Source of the DNA: Xanthobacteraceae bacterium
Lineage (GTDB): Bacteria; Pseudomonadota; Alphaproteobacteria; Rhizobiales; Xanthobacteraceae
Assembly: GCA_004297465.1 (NCBI GenBank)
Contig: SCUB01000020.1
Location: 102,183 to 166,182, forward strand
DNA length: 64,000 nucleotides
Direction: 5' to 3'
Shown: piece by piece, positions 1-8,638 of the stretch
Layout of the letters: the number at the start of each line of letters is the position of its first letter
Position numbering within the stretch: the first letter of the stretch is position 1
Notes under the pieces: model-generated
Databases searched by the model: none
What the model saw: the letters and a program-made list of their open reading frames with translations, nothing else
What the model was told of the DNA's origin: nothing
Translations under genes and position numbers: made by a program

Positions 1-1
1 C

Positions 2-388
2 GAGACGGTGGGGTCGTGGCGCTTTATCATTATCCAGAGTGCTATGCTTGGCATTTGGATTATTTTGAACATGGTGGCGTTTATCAACCACTGGGACCCT
101 TATCCATTCATCCTGCTAAATTTGGTTCTTTCCTTCCAAGCTGCCTATACAGCGCCCATCATTATGATGAGTCAGAATCGTCAATCCGAGATTGACCGCA
201 AGCAAGCCGAGCACGACTATCGAATAAATGTAAAAGCGGAACTCGAAATTGAATTGCTGCACAACAAGATTGATGCCTTGCGCGAGCAGGAAATCTTGAA
301 GCTGACTAACATCATTCAACGGTTGTCCGCGCACCTTGCGCCTGATCTTGTCGCTGCGATCGAGGACGAGGTAGGGCCGCGCAAGTGA
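2..388 (+). CDS. DUF1003 membrane protein, 5' end outside window
   Basis: The reading frame is already open at base 2, so this is the C-terminal about 128 residues of a longer protein. It carries two hydrophobic helices (around GSWRFIIIQSAMLGIWII and PFILLNLVLSFQAAYTAPII) with the MMSQNRQSEIDR segment and a coiled-coil-like tail, which is the DUF1003 pattern. Apart from a few substitutions it equals the C-terminal three quarters of the complete 175-residue copy at 56967-57494, and the alignment runs without gaps to the stop codon. Function is unknown; it is an inner-membrane protein. The two copies are in direct orientation 57.1 kb apart. Confidence 0.85.
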   Translation, partial: ETVGSWRFIIIQSAMLGIWIILNMVAFINHWDPYPFILLNLVLSFQAAYTAPIIMMSQNRQSEIDRKQAEHDYRINVKAELEIELLHNKIDALREQEILKLTNIIQRLSAHLAPDLVAAIEDEVGPRK

Positions 389-502
389 CCTGCTCCCGTG
401 AAACGCCCCGATTATGGCTCTGTCTTTTGGTACATCAAGGAAGGATTGTTTAGCAGCCAGTGCGCCAGTAGTGCTCAGCTCAACATATCAGGACACGATC
501 CG

Positions 503-1282
503 TCACGTCCGCCTCGAACGCTTGCCTTTCGGCACTATACGGGCGGACTCGAAGATCTCCGGATTTCCGCCCAATGTTCGGGTCAGCACCGCCGCTTCGC
601 CAATCACCGTCGCCCGCATGACGGGAATCGTGTCGTCGTTAAAGCGAGATTCGGGCCCCGACAACAAAAGTGCTCCAGATACACTCTGGTGAGTTGCGAA
701 AACCGGGCAGACAATGGCCGACACGCCGGCAATCCGGTTGCTGGGAGAGGCGATGGCGACGACTTCGCGGCGTACCCTGTCGTAGATTGTTCCCTCCCAG
801 CCATGAAAGGCCGACAGCACCAGCGAGCATGCACTGTCGTCGATGGCGAAGCGGGCGCCCTCGCCGACGCCGGCGTCACGCACGGGGTGCGGCGATGGAA
901 TGCGGTGCAGGCACACTTCGCTGCCGCCATCGCGGACATAGAAAGAAGATGTCTCTCCGGTCTTTGCAGTCAGGCTGCGCAACACAGGCACGACAGCGTC
1001 GCGCAAATTGAATGTGCTCTGATAGAGCCGGGCCAGTGGAAACACGGAGGCGCCTAGGCGAAAGCGGCCATCATTTATCCGCTGCAAATAACCGAACCGC
1101 AGCAATGAGTCGCAAAGGCGCAAGATGGTGCTTTTGTAGAGACCGGTCAGTTTGGCCAGGTCGGCTAGCGACAGAATTTCCTTGCCCTGTTTGAATGCCT
1201 CCAGGATGGACAGCCCACGTTCCAGCGAAGCCACCCCGCCGGAGGGCTTTTCTGCGATATCGCCGGTTGAACGATCGATCAA
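503..1282 (-). CDS. IclR-family transcriptional regulator (IclR1)
   Basis: This 259-residue protein has an N-terminal winged helix-turn-helix (about residues 17-80, ERGLSILEAF followed by LADLAKLTGLYKSTILRL) and a C-terminal IclR effector domain (SSFYVRDGGSEVCLHRIPS, then AGVSAIVCPVFA). IclR proteins bind small acids, commonly aromatic catabolites. It is divergent from the UbiD decarboxylase gene at 1405, and the 122-bp gap contains overlapping inverted repeats that make a good operator. It therefore probably controls the ubiD-MFS-ubiX genes and itself. The effector domain predicts an aromatic ligand but does not identify it. Length is normal for the family. Confidence 0.9.
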   Translation of the reverse strand: MIDRSTGDIAEKPSGGVASLERGLSILEAFKQGKEILSLADLAKLTGLYKSTILRLCDSLLRFGYLQRINDGRFRLGASVFPLARLYQSTFNLRDAVVPVLRSLTAKTGETSSFYVRDGGSEVCLHRIPSPHPVRDAGVGEGARFAIDDSACSLVLSAFHGWEGTIYDRVRREVVAIASPSNRIAGVSAIVCPVFATHQSVSGALLLSGPESRFNDDTIPVMRATVIGEAAVLTRTLGGNPEIFESARIVPKGKRSRRT

Positions 1283-1320
1283 TTTGACAGGCTCCCGGTT
1301 CTGATATGTAATTTATGAAA

Positions 1321-1349
1321 TAGAACATCGTTCTATCAGACAGAACGAT
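1321..1349. promoter_or_regulatory. Overlapping inverted repeats, candidate IclR1 operator
   Basis: TAGAAC-ATC-GTTCTA (1321-1335) is a perfect palindrome, and ATCGTTCT-N7-AGAACGAT (1327-1349) is a second perfect repeat sharing its right arm. Both lie in the divergent gap between the IclR1 gene and the UbiD gene. The motif differs from the 15-bp repeat near the other IclR gene, consistent with separate regulators. Binding is inferred. Confidence 0.65.
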
Positions 1350-1404
1350 AGATGTCCAGGGAGTACGAGACCATGAGACAGTATTGCCTTCGGAGGATCG
1401 TGCC

Positions 1405-2871
1405 ATGACGTCATCCTCGCAGCCCAAAACCATGCGGACATGGATCGCCGATCTCGATGCAGCAGGCGAATTGATCCGTATTGATAAGCCGGTTGATCCC
1501 TTAACCCAGATGGGTTCGCTGCTTTATCAATCGCGTGAGAAAGCCTTACTGTTCGAAAATCTTCCGCACGGTTGGCGTTCGCTGGGCCAGGCGCCGGCCA
1601 ACGTGCGGCATGCCGCGCTTGCGTTTGGCGCAACCGAAGACACGGTCGTACCAAAAATTGCAGCCCGCATGGGCAAGCTGATCAAACCGGTGTTGGTTGC
1701 CGATTCCGATGCGCCGGTGAAGGCAAAGCGGTTCACGCGCGATCAATTCAATCTCACCCACCTGCCGGTGCATAAGGCGGGAATTAAGGATGCGGGGCCG
1801 GTGATCGGTTCTGGACTGGTAGTCAGCAAGGATCCCGACACCGGTGAGCGCAACGTCAGTTTCCACCGATTGCAGATCAAGGGTCCTAACAAGTCAGGCA
1901 TTCTGCTCTACCCGCGCCACACCTGGCGCAACTACGCCAAGTACCAGGCACGCAACGAGCCGATGCCGGTGGCGATCTTCATCGGCCACCACCCGCTCTA
2001 TTATGCCGCCGCGGCCACGACTGCCGCCTATGGCCTTGATGAATTCGAGATCGCCGGCGGTTATCTCGAGGAAGCGGTCCGCTTGGTCAAATGCGACACC
2101 GTCGACCTCGAAGTACCAGCAGACGCCGAGTTAGTGCTGGAAGGCCATATCCCGCCGCATTACCGCGAAGAAGAAGGGCCGTTCTCGGAATTCCAGGATT
2201 ATTACGTGACCGGCACGGGCAACAATCCGGTGGTAGAATATCAACACATGACCTGCCGAAACGACGCCATTTTCAAGAACCTCCAAAATGGCTCGGAAAT
2301 GGAGGGTTGCGTCTTTCACAAGATTCCGATGAGCGCCGCCATCTTCCGCCGCCTCAAGGACGTCGGCGGCGGTCCCAACCTGCACAACGTAATGGTCCTG
2401 CCCGGCATTTTCGCGGTTGTCGTGCAAATGACGCCGCGCGCCTACGGCGAAGCCAAGAATCTGCTGATGGCCGCGCTGTCGTCGGAATACCAGCACTCCA
2501 AACTTGCCATCGCCGTCGATCAGGATGTCGACATCTTCAACCATTCCGAACTGTTGTGGGCTCTGAACACGCGCGTCGACCCTGACAAGGATGTCGTCAT
2601 CATTCCCGGCACTCACAACCACGCGATGGACGCGAGCTTGACCGAGTTGGGCGCACCGGGCACCGGACTGTGGCAACGTTTCGGATCGAAGATGCTGATC
2701 GACGCCACAAAGCCCCCGCCGACAGACGCGGCGGCCCACGCTGCGCTGGAACGGATCCGTCCGGCCAATCCGCAGTTACGGCTCGAGGATTTTGTAGCGG
2801 CCGAGTCGCTACCTCTGGTCAAGGCGCTGCCTAAGATCTTTTTTGGTTCGAAAATGATGCACGGGCGCTGA
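1405..2871 (+). CDS. UbiD-family prFMN-dependent decarboxylase (UbiD1)
   Basis: This 488-residue protein is a reversible non-oxidative (de)carboxylase of the UbiD family using prenylated FMN. The prFMN/metal ligands expected from Fdc1/UbiD are present: N150 and R155 in GERNVSFHR, H172 in YPRHTW, and a Glu in DEFEIAGG (213-215). The catalytic pair is E257 and E262 in EGPFSE. The ATG at 1405 is preferred over an in-frame TTG at 1384 because CGGAGG lies 8 bases upstream. An aromatic-acid MFS carrier and a UbiX follow, suggesting uptake and decarboxylation of a hydroxy- or methoxy-benzoate-type acid. The exact substrate cannot be read from sequence. Probable regulator is the divergent IclR. Confidence 0.93.
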   Translation: MTSSSQPKTMRTWIADLDAAGELIRIDKPVDPLTQMGSLLYQSREKALLFENLPHGWRSLGQAPANVRHAALAFGATEDTVVPKIAARMGKLIKPVLVADSDAPVKAKRFTRDQFNLTHLPVHKAGIKDAGPVIGSGLVVSKDPDTGERNVSFHRLQIKGPNKSGILLYPRHTWRNYAKYQARNEPMPVAIFIGHHPLYYAAAATTAAYGLDEFEIAGGYLEEAVRLVKCDTVDLEVPADAELVLEGHIPPHYREEEGPFSEFQDYYVTGTGNNPVVEYQHMTCRNDAIFKNLQNGSEMEGCVFHKIPMSAAIFRRLKDVGGGPNLHNVMVLPGIFAVVVQMTPRAYGEAKNLLMAALSSEYQHSKLAIAVDQDVDIFNHSELLWALNTRVDPDKDVVIIPGTHNHAMDASLTELGAPGTGLWQRFGSKMLIDATKPPPTDAAAHAALERIRPANPQLRLEDFVAAESLPLVKALPKIFFGSKMMHGR

Positions 2872-3047
2872 GCCGCGCCCGCATCTTGGATAATAACGGT
2901 CATTTGGCAGATCGGAATCCGCCTGGTTACAGACGGACGTCGACGCCCATGTTTGCGCTACGAAGCTGAGGGTCGAACGCGTGTTGGCCCGGAGTCTTCG
3001 CTAAGCTAGCGGGAGAAACAACAACATTTAAAGTACCGGGAGGAAGC

Positions 3048-4412
3048 ATGACATCCGATAGCGTGGACATCGCGGCCTTTATGGATGGTCGCAGGATGAG
3101 CCCGTACCAATACATGGTGATCGCTCTCTGCGGGCTGACCATGATAGCTGACGGCTTTGACACTCAGGCAATCAGCTACGCGGCGCCGCTGATCGCAAAG
3201 GAATGGGGGTTGTCCCAGGCAACCCTTGGCCCCATCTTTTCCTCTGGTCTGGTTGGTTTGATGGTCGGCTATCTGATCCTGCCGCCACTTTCAGACCGCT
3301 TCGGGCACCGCCCGTTAATCATTCTCGGAGCCGTCTTCTTCGGAATCTTTACGTGGCTCACGGTCTACGCCCATGGCCTGATTGAGCTTATGGCCTTGCG
3401 CTTCCTGGCCGGGATCGGACTAGGCGGCGTGGCACCGAGCGCGGTGGCCATGACCTGCGACTTCAGCCCGCGGCGATCTCGGGCCACCTTCGTCCTGATT
3501 ATCTATTGCGGCTTCTCGCTTGGCTTCGTCATCGCGGGGCTTTTGGCCGCCAAGCTCATACCCAGCTTCGGCTGGCGGGCGCTGTTCCATGTCGGCGGCC
3601 TTGCGCCGCTGGCGCTCGTTGTGCTTCTGGTGCCTTTCCTGCCGGAATCGCCTGATCACCTGGTGTCGCGCAAGTCGAGCGGCGAGAAGGTTGCTGCCAT
3701 TCTGCGGCGCATCGACCGGACCCTTAACCTGAGCCTGAGCGCCACGACGTCGTTCACCACCGCCGAGCGGGAGACAGGGGGCGTGGTCCAGCGGCTTTTC
3801 CAGCAGCGGCGCGGCCTTTCGACCGCACTGCTGTGGCTGGTTTTTTTTATCAACCTCGCCGAGTTCTATGCCTTACAGAGCTGGCTGCCCACGGTGCTGC
3901 GCGGGTTGAACTATTCGATGGACCAGGTGGCGCTGACCACCTCACTAACGACGATCGGCGGGATCCTCATCGTTTTCGTTGTCGGGCCCTGCATGGACCG
4001 GCTGGGATCCTATACGACGGTCTGCATTCTCTACCTGGCGGGGGCGGTGGTCATCGTGCTCACGGGTCTGGTGCTCACGATGCCAATTGGGGTGGTCATG
4101 GTGGCCACCTTCCTGACCGGAGTTTGCATTAGTGGCGGGCAGAAGAGCGCGATCGCACTGGCGGCGATCCATTATCCTGCCGCGATCCGGTCGACCGGGG
4201 TCGGTTGGGCCTTGGGAATGGGACGTCTTGGAGGCATCGCCGGGCCGCTGGCGGTCGGCGCGCTATTCAGCACCGGCTGGACGCCGCAATGGATCTTCTG
4301 CGTCGCCGGCGTGCCGATGTTCATTGCGGCAATAGCCATTCTCCTCATTGCCCGTGGCCGCCAACAAGCGGTAGCGATGGAGCAGGAACAGGTTGCCGCC
4401 CGGGTGGCGTAG
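3048..4412 (+). CDS. MFS transporter, aromatic acid:H+ symporter type
   Basis: A 454-residue protein with about 12 transmembrane helices. It has the AAHS-family signature near helix 1 (GLTMIADGFDTQAISYAAPLI, an acidic DGFD motif) and the MFS loop motif LSDRFGHRPLI between helices 2 and 3, with a second DRLGSY-type loop in the C-terminal half. Members such as PcaK and BenK import protocatechuate, 4-hydroxybenzoate or benzoate with protons. Start follows a GGGAGG ribosome site (3037-3043). It sits between ubiD1 and ubiX1, so it probably imports the acid that UbiD1 decarboxylates. Inner membrane; exact substrate unknown. Confidence 0.9.
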   Translation: MTSDSVDIAAFMDGRRMSPYQYMVIALCGLTMIADGFDTQAISYAAPLIAKEWGLSQATLGPIFSSGLVGLMVGYLILPPLSDRFGHRPLIILGAVFFGIFTWLTVYAHGLIELMALRFLAGIGLGGVAPSAVAMTCDFSPRRSRATFVLIIYCGFSLGFVIAGLLAAKLIPSFGWRALFHVGGLAPLALVVLLVPFLPESPDHLVSRKSSGEKVAAILRRIDRTLNLSLSATTSFTTAERETGGVVQRLFQQRRGLSTALLWLVFFINLAEFYALQSWLPTVLRGLNYSMDQVALTTSLTTIGGILIVFVVGPCMDRLGSYTTVCILYLAGAVVIVLTGLVLTMPIGVVMVATFLTGVCISGGQKSAIALAAIHYPAAIRSTGVGWALGMGRLGGIAGPLAVGALFSTGWTPQWIFCVAGVPMFIAAIAILLIARGRQQAVAMEQEQVAARVA

Positions 4413-4449
4413 TTCGCCGCGGAATGATGGTTGGATAGGAGGGATCTCC

Positions 4450-5055
4450 GTGAAATTGCCCCTGGTGGTTGCCATTACCGGTGCGACCGGTGTGATCTAC
4501 GGCGTCGAATTGCTGAGGGTGCTGAAACAGCTGGGCGAGCCTGCCCACCTAATCCTGAGCGAATCGGCGGTGCGCAACTTCGGCATCGAGACCGATTACG
4601 CCGTCGACGAAATCGAAGCGCTGGCGGACGTCGTCTACAAGAACAAGAATATCGGTGCCGCTGTCGCCAGCGGCTCATTTAAGACACGGGGCATGGTGGT
4701 GGTACCTTGCACCATCAAGTCACTTTCGGCGATCGCCAATTCCTATACCGCCAATTTGGTGGTGCGCGCCGCCGACGTTACGTTGAAAGAGCGCCGCCGC
4801 TTGGTTTTGATGGTGCGAGAGACGCCGTTGCATAAAGGCCATCTCGAACTGATGACGCGCTGTGCTGACCTCGGGGCCGTGATCCTGCCGCCAATGCCGG
4901 CCTTCTATCACGGACCGAGGACTATCATGGACCTGATCCATCAGAGCATCGGCAAGGTGCTCGATCAGTTCGATATCGAGCATAACCTCTTTGAGCGGTG
5001 GGCCGGAGGCAAGCGCAAGCGGCTGACGGAGCCGATTGAATCGGTGGACGAATGA
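4450..5055 (+). CDS. ubiX: UbiX-like flavin prenyltransferase (UbiX1)
   Basis: A 201-residue flavin prenyltransferase, which joins a dimethylallyl group to FMN to make prFMN for UbiD enzymes. The signature GATGVIYGVELL near the N-terminus, the ASGSFKTRGMVVVPCTIKSL segment and the ERRRLVLMVRETPLHKGHLE segment are typical of UbiX/Pad1. I chose GTG at 4450 because AGGAGGG lies 8 bases upstream; the longer frame from 4393 would overlap the MFS gene. It likely supplies cofactor to UbiD1. A second copy is at 16663. Confidence 0.92.
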   Translation: MKLPLVVAITGATGVIYGVELLRVLKQLGEPAHLILSESAVRNFGIETDYAVDEIEALADVVYKNKNIGAAVASGSFKTRGMVVVPCTIKSLSAIANSYTANLVVRAADVTLKERRRLVLMVRETPLHKGHLELMTRCADLGAVILPPMPAFYHGPRTIMDLIHQSIGKVLDQFDIEHNLFERWAGGKRKRLTEPIESVDE

Positions 5056-5194
5056 GCTTGTCGAAATCATATTTGCCAATGTGAGAAAGATTGCAGCCGG
5101 CCACGCAATGCGTGATGTCGCTGGGGCTAGATGGCGACGGCACCCCATAGCTGTTTGCGGACGTACGTTCACGAGGTTTCCGACACGCATTCAC

Positions 5195-5400
5195 GCAATA
5201 CTTACGTGAGGTGCCGTCTTGCCATCGCCCAAGTCTCGTTTGGATGCGTGGCCACCTTCCGACGCATCTAGCCCGACCAGCCGGCAGGCCCGCCGCTGCG
5301 AGTAGCTCTTCTGTTTGATCGCCTAGGTCACAGCACGCTTCGTAAGCTGGGCGTCAGAAGTTTTTCCGAGCCTCTCCTTCAGCGTCGACACGCCATGTTG
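5195..5400 (-). pseudogene. IS3-family transposase remnant (orfA/orfB junction)
   Basis: On the minus strand the frame reads LKERLGKTSDAQLTKRAV, then a stop codon, then AIKQKSYSQRRACRLVGLD. The second part is the well-known start of IS3-group OrfB (SQRRACRLVGLD). The in-frame TAG and loss of similarity after GLD show it is dead. It occupies the roughly 980-bp gap between ubiX1 and ubiD2. I found no terminal repeats. Confidence 0.7.
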
Positions 5401-5645
5401 CGCTTCTTCAGGTCCGCCTCAGAGCGGCGGTCGCGCGTCCGCGGAAGGTCCGGAAGCGTGATCTTCCGACACGTCCCGATCGCTGTTGGAACAATGACGT
5501 TCTTATTTCCTTTTCCTGCGCTGAAAAACTTGATTGTCCCAGTCGCGTCTTCCAACGGCGCGACAAGTTCGCTTCGGTCGGCTCGCGTTGATGTCACTCT
5601 TGCTCCTGTTCCACGCTCTCAATCCAATCATAAGTTAAAGTATCA

Positions 5646-5660
5646 GTCCGTATTATGGAA
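5646..5660. promoter_or_regulatory. IclR2-type 15-bp operator upstream of ubiD2
   Basis: GTCCGTATTATGGAA fits the NTCCR-N5-YGRAN palindrome repeated in the island. It begins a tract of about 75 bp that is also found, diverged, at 11239, so promoter plus operator appear to have been copied. It is 377 bp upstream of the UbiD2 start with no convincing gene between. Binding is inferred. Confidence 0.55.
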
Positions 5661-6036
5661 ATAAAAAAGATCGCAGATGGCTTGTTTGTTATCGCGTTCG
5701 CAATTCTAATTGATGATCAAAATCGGATTGGCGGCGACCTATCTCATAATGTGGTCCTTGCGTGGTGGTTTGATCACGGCCGACCTTCAAAAAGAATTGC
5801 ACGGAAAATTCGTGCGGCGGGTGGACTTTTCCTACCCGCGAGGGGGGAAGAAATGAAACGAGCAATCGCTGCCGCCTTCGGCGGAGCGCCCTTTCATGCA
5901 TGCATGATCCACCTTCGGCCGTTGCTCCGAGCATCGGTCGACGGCCTTGCCACGGCACGATCGCCCCATAACGACAGGAAGCCGCCGCGGTGATTGTCGG
6001 AGTTCAACCGCAGCCATCCAACAGGAAGGAAAATTG
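5661..6036 (+). other. Leader/intergenic stretch without a convincing gene
   Basis: This stretch lies between the operator-like site at 5646 and UbiD2. A 112-codon frame starting inside the operator (5655-5993) has no family signature and no ribosome site, and its codon use looks random, so I do not call it. The stretch may be a long untranslated leader of the ubiD2-tct operon. Confidence 0.4.
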
Positions 6037-7539
6037 ATGACACATCAGAATCTCGCGCTGGCGAAGGCAGCACCCGTCGCCGACTTGGCGGCGCAAGTGC
6101 CGGCGCTCGCCTATGAAGATCTTCGTCAGTGGCTCGCAGCGGCCGACGCCTTGGGCGAGGTGCGCCAAGTCAATGGCTTGAGCTGGGAGAAGGAGATCGG
6201 CGAAGTCGCCGAGCTTGCGCTTCACAGCGATGCCGCACCGTGCATGGTATTCGGCGATGTTCCGGGCAGCCTCAAGGGCTCACGGGTGCTGGTCAACTTC
6301 TTTGGCGGTAAGCGCAAGAACATGACCCTGGGCTTCGATCCGGGATTATCCAAGCTCGACCTCAGCGAAGCCTTCAGGCTTAACTACATGGCGGACATGA
6401 AGCTCATTCCGCCCCGGCTGGTGGAGACTGGACCGGTGTTCGAGAACATCCTGATGGGCGACGATATCGATATCACCAAGTTCCCGACGCCGTTGTGGCA
6501 TGACAAGGACGGCGGCCGCTACATCGGCACCGGTAGCTACGACGTGACGCGCGATCCTGACGAAGGCTGGATCAATTGCGGCACCTACCGGGTGATGATC
6601 CACGACAAGAAATCCGTCGGGCTCTATATCTCTCCCGGCAAGCATGGTCGCATCCACCGCGACAAATACATGGCGCGCGGCAAGCCCATGCCGGTGTGCA
6701 TCGTGGTGGGCGGCGATCCGCTTACCTTCCTGCTGGGCTGCAGCGAAGTGCCCTATGGCGTCTGCGAATACGACATCGCCGGCGGCATGCGCGGGCGGCC
6801 GATGGACGTCGTCCTTGGCAAGCATACCGGACTTCCCTTTCCGGCAAATGCCGAGATCGTCATCGAGGGCTTCGTCGAGCCGGGCAACCTGCGGCCGGAA
6901 GGTCCGTTCGGGGAATGGACCGGCTATTACGCCAGTGATTGCCGCGAAGAACCGGTCCTTGACATCAAGGCCATCTACCATCGCAACAATCCCATTATCC
7001 TCGGATGCCCGCCCCAGCGGCCGCCGGATGAAATCGCCCGCTACCGCGCGGTGGTGCGCTCGGCGCTGTTGCGCGACAGCCTCCAGAAGGCTGGCCTGTC
7101 GGGAATCAATTCGGTATGGGCGCACGAAGTGGGCTCGGCGCGGTTGCTGCTGGCGGTGGGCATCACCCAGCGCTACCCCGGCCATGCGAGCCAGGTCGGC
7201 CACGTCGCCAGTCAATGCCATGTCGGCGCCTATTGCGGCCGTTACGTGATCGTCGTTGACGACGACATCGATGTTTCCGATCTTGAGGAACTGATGTGGG
7301 CGGTGGTTACCAGGTCCGATCCGGCAACCTCGATCGACATTATTCACAAGGCCTGGAGCACGCCGCTCGATCCGCGCATCGAACCCGAGCGCAAGGCCGC
7401 CGGTGACAATACCAACAGCCGCGCCATCATCGATGCCTGCCGGCCTTGGCATTGGCGGGACCAGTTCCCTGCGGTCAATCAGCCGACCTTGGAGCAGCGC
7501 CGCGCCGCTATCGAAAAGTATGGCCACCTGTTGGAATGA
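6037..7539 (+). CDS. UbiD-family prFMN-dependent decarboxylase (UbiD2)
   Basis: A 500-residue UbiD-family enzyme, clearly different from UbiD1. It retains N180 and R185 (INCGTYR), H203 (SPGKHG), E244 (CEYDIAGG) and the catalytic E288/E293 pair in EGPFGE. The ATG at 6037 is chosen for its AGGAAGG site; the frame is open back to 5947 but has no ribosome site there. Genes for a tripartite tricarboxylate transporter follow, a family that includes terephthalate uptake systems. A role on an aromatic di- or hydroxy-acid is inferred. It lacks an adjacent ubiX, so it would rely on UbiX1 or UbiX2 for prFMN. Confidence 0.92.
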   Translation: MTHQNLALAKAAPVADLAAQVPALAYEDLRQWLAAADALGEVRQVNGLSWEKEIGEVAELALHSDAAPCMVFGDVPGSLKGSRVLVNFFGGKRKNMTLGFDPGLSKLDLSEAFRLNYMADMKLIPPRLVETGPVFENILMGDDIDITKFPTPLWHDKDGGRYIGTGSYDVTRDPDEGWINCGTYRVMIHDKKSVGLYISPGKHGRIHRDKYMARGKPMPVCIVVGGDPLTFLLGCSEVPYGVCEYDIAGGMRGRPMDVVLGKHTGLPFPANAEIVIEGFVEPGNLRPEGPFGEWTGYYASDCREEPVLDIKAIYHRNNPIILGCPPQRPPDEIARYRAVVRSALLRDSLQKAGLSGINSVWAHEVGSARLLLAVGITQRYPGHASQVGHVASQCHVGAYCGRYVIVVDDDIDVSDLEELMWAVVTRSDPATSIDIIHKAWSTPLDPRIEPERKAAGDNTNSRAIIDACRPWHWRDQFPAVNQPTLEQRRAAIEKYGHLLE

Positions 7540-7638
7540 CCGGGAAGTTGCTCGACAAGGGGGCCGTTCGCGGCAACGGTCCCCGCACAGCTTGAAGGCG
7601 CGGCATGGCATCGTGATCTAGTCCCGGGGAGGGTCATT

Positions 7639-8598
7639 GTGAAAAGACTCATACTGGTCCTGACGGCCGTTTTGTGTTTGTTGACGGTGACGACATTCCC
7701 GACACTGGCGGGCTACCCCGAAAGGGACATCACCTTTATTATTCCCCATGGTCCGGGGGGCACTTTCGACACTTATGTGCGGGCGATCTCGGCAGCACTC
7801 GAACGGTACCTGCCCAACAAGATCAATGTGGTGCCGACCAATATGCCCGGCGCCAACATGACGAGGGCGATCACTGCCGCGTACCGTGCCAAGCCCGACG
7901 GCTACACCATTGCCATATTCGACATTCCCGGCGGGCTGCTGGCGCAGATCGTCGGCAATCCGCGGCCATCCTACGACCTGTCCAAATTCACTTGGCTCGC
8001 CAGCATCGGCAGCGACCAGTATGGCCTCGCGGTCAACGGCTCGTCAGCGATCAAGTCGGTCGAGGACATGAAGGCACTGGGCCGGCCGGTCAAGCTCACC
8101 ACCACCGGGGCTGGCACCTCGTCCTACATGGCCGCGAAGATCGCCACTGACATCATGGGCATCCCCAGCAGCATCATCAGCGGCTATCGCGGTTCCAGTG
8201 AGTATATCATCGGTGCCATCCGCGGCGATGGCGACGGCACCATCGCGGTGCTGCCGATGCTGCACAAATACAGGAAATCGGGCGATCTGCGGACGATCGC
8301 CGTGTTGGCGCCCACGAGCTCGGTCGCTGGTGTTCCCGACGCGGTTCGGCTCGGCCATCCCGAGCTCTCATTGCTGGCCCTCCACCGCCTGATTGGCGCT
8401 CCGCCCGGCCTGCCCGAAAATATCCGGCAGATCCTGGAAAAGGCCCTGCTTGCCGCCATGAAGGATCCCGAGACCGTTCGCATCATGGCCGCCGCCGGGG
8501 CTGAAATGCAGCCGGAAGATGGTGCCCGCGCCGCCGAAATCCTGAAAGCCAGTTTCGATTTCTTCTCCCGCTATCGCCATTACATACCGCAGCCGTGA
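7639..8598 (+). CDS. Tripartite tricarboxylate transporter solute-binding protein (TctC/Bug type)
   Basis: A 319-residue periplasmic protein with an N-terminal signal peptide (KRLILVLTAVLCLLTVTT) and the Bug/TctC opening YPERDITFIIPHGPGGTFD, including the glycine-rich ligand loop. Bug proteins bind carboxylates; members in tph loci bind terephthalate. The GRPVKLTTTGAGTSSYMAA and PPGLPENIRQILEKAL stretches are also family-typical. It precedes tctA and tctB in a complete operon behind ubiD2, so the captured acid is probably UbiD2's substrate. Start follows CGGGGAGG. Confidence 0.92.
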   Translation: MKRLILVLTAVLCLLTVTTFPTLAGYPERDITFIIPHGPGGTFDTYVRAISAALERYLPNKINVVPTNMPGANMTRAITAAYRAKPDGYTIAIFDIPGGLLAQIVGNPRPSYDLSKFTWLASIGSDQYGLAVNGSSAIKSVEDMKALGRPVKLTTTGAGTSSYMAAKIATDIMGIPSSIISGYRGSSEYIIGAIRGDGDGTIAVLPMLHKYRKSGDLRTIAVLAPTSSVAGVPDAVRLGHPELSLLALHRLIGAPPGLPENIRQILEKALLAAMKDPETVRIMAAAGAEMQPEDGARAAEILKASFDFFSRYRHYIPQP

Positions 8599-8638
8599 CG
8601 GAAGATCGGCAACGCAGTGCGGTCAGCCAGGAGGGAAT

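Noticed and set aside
398..1057. 219-codon plus-strand frame
   Set aside because: It is antisense to the IclR1 gene and has no family signature.
5655..5993. 112-codon frame before UbiD2
   Set aside because: It starts inside the operator-like site, lacks a ribosome site and resembles no family.
6346..7611. 421-codon minus-strand frame
   Set aside because: It is the complement of UbiD2; high GC makes long antisense frames common.
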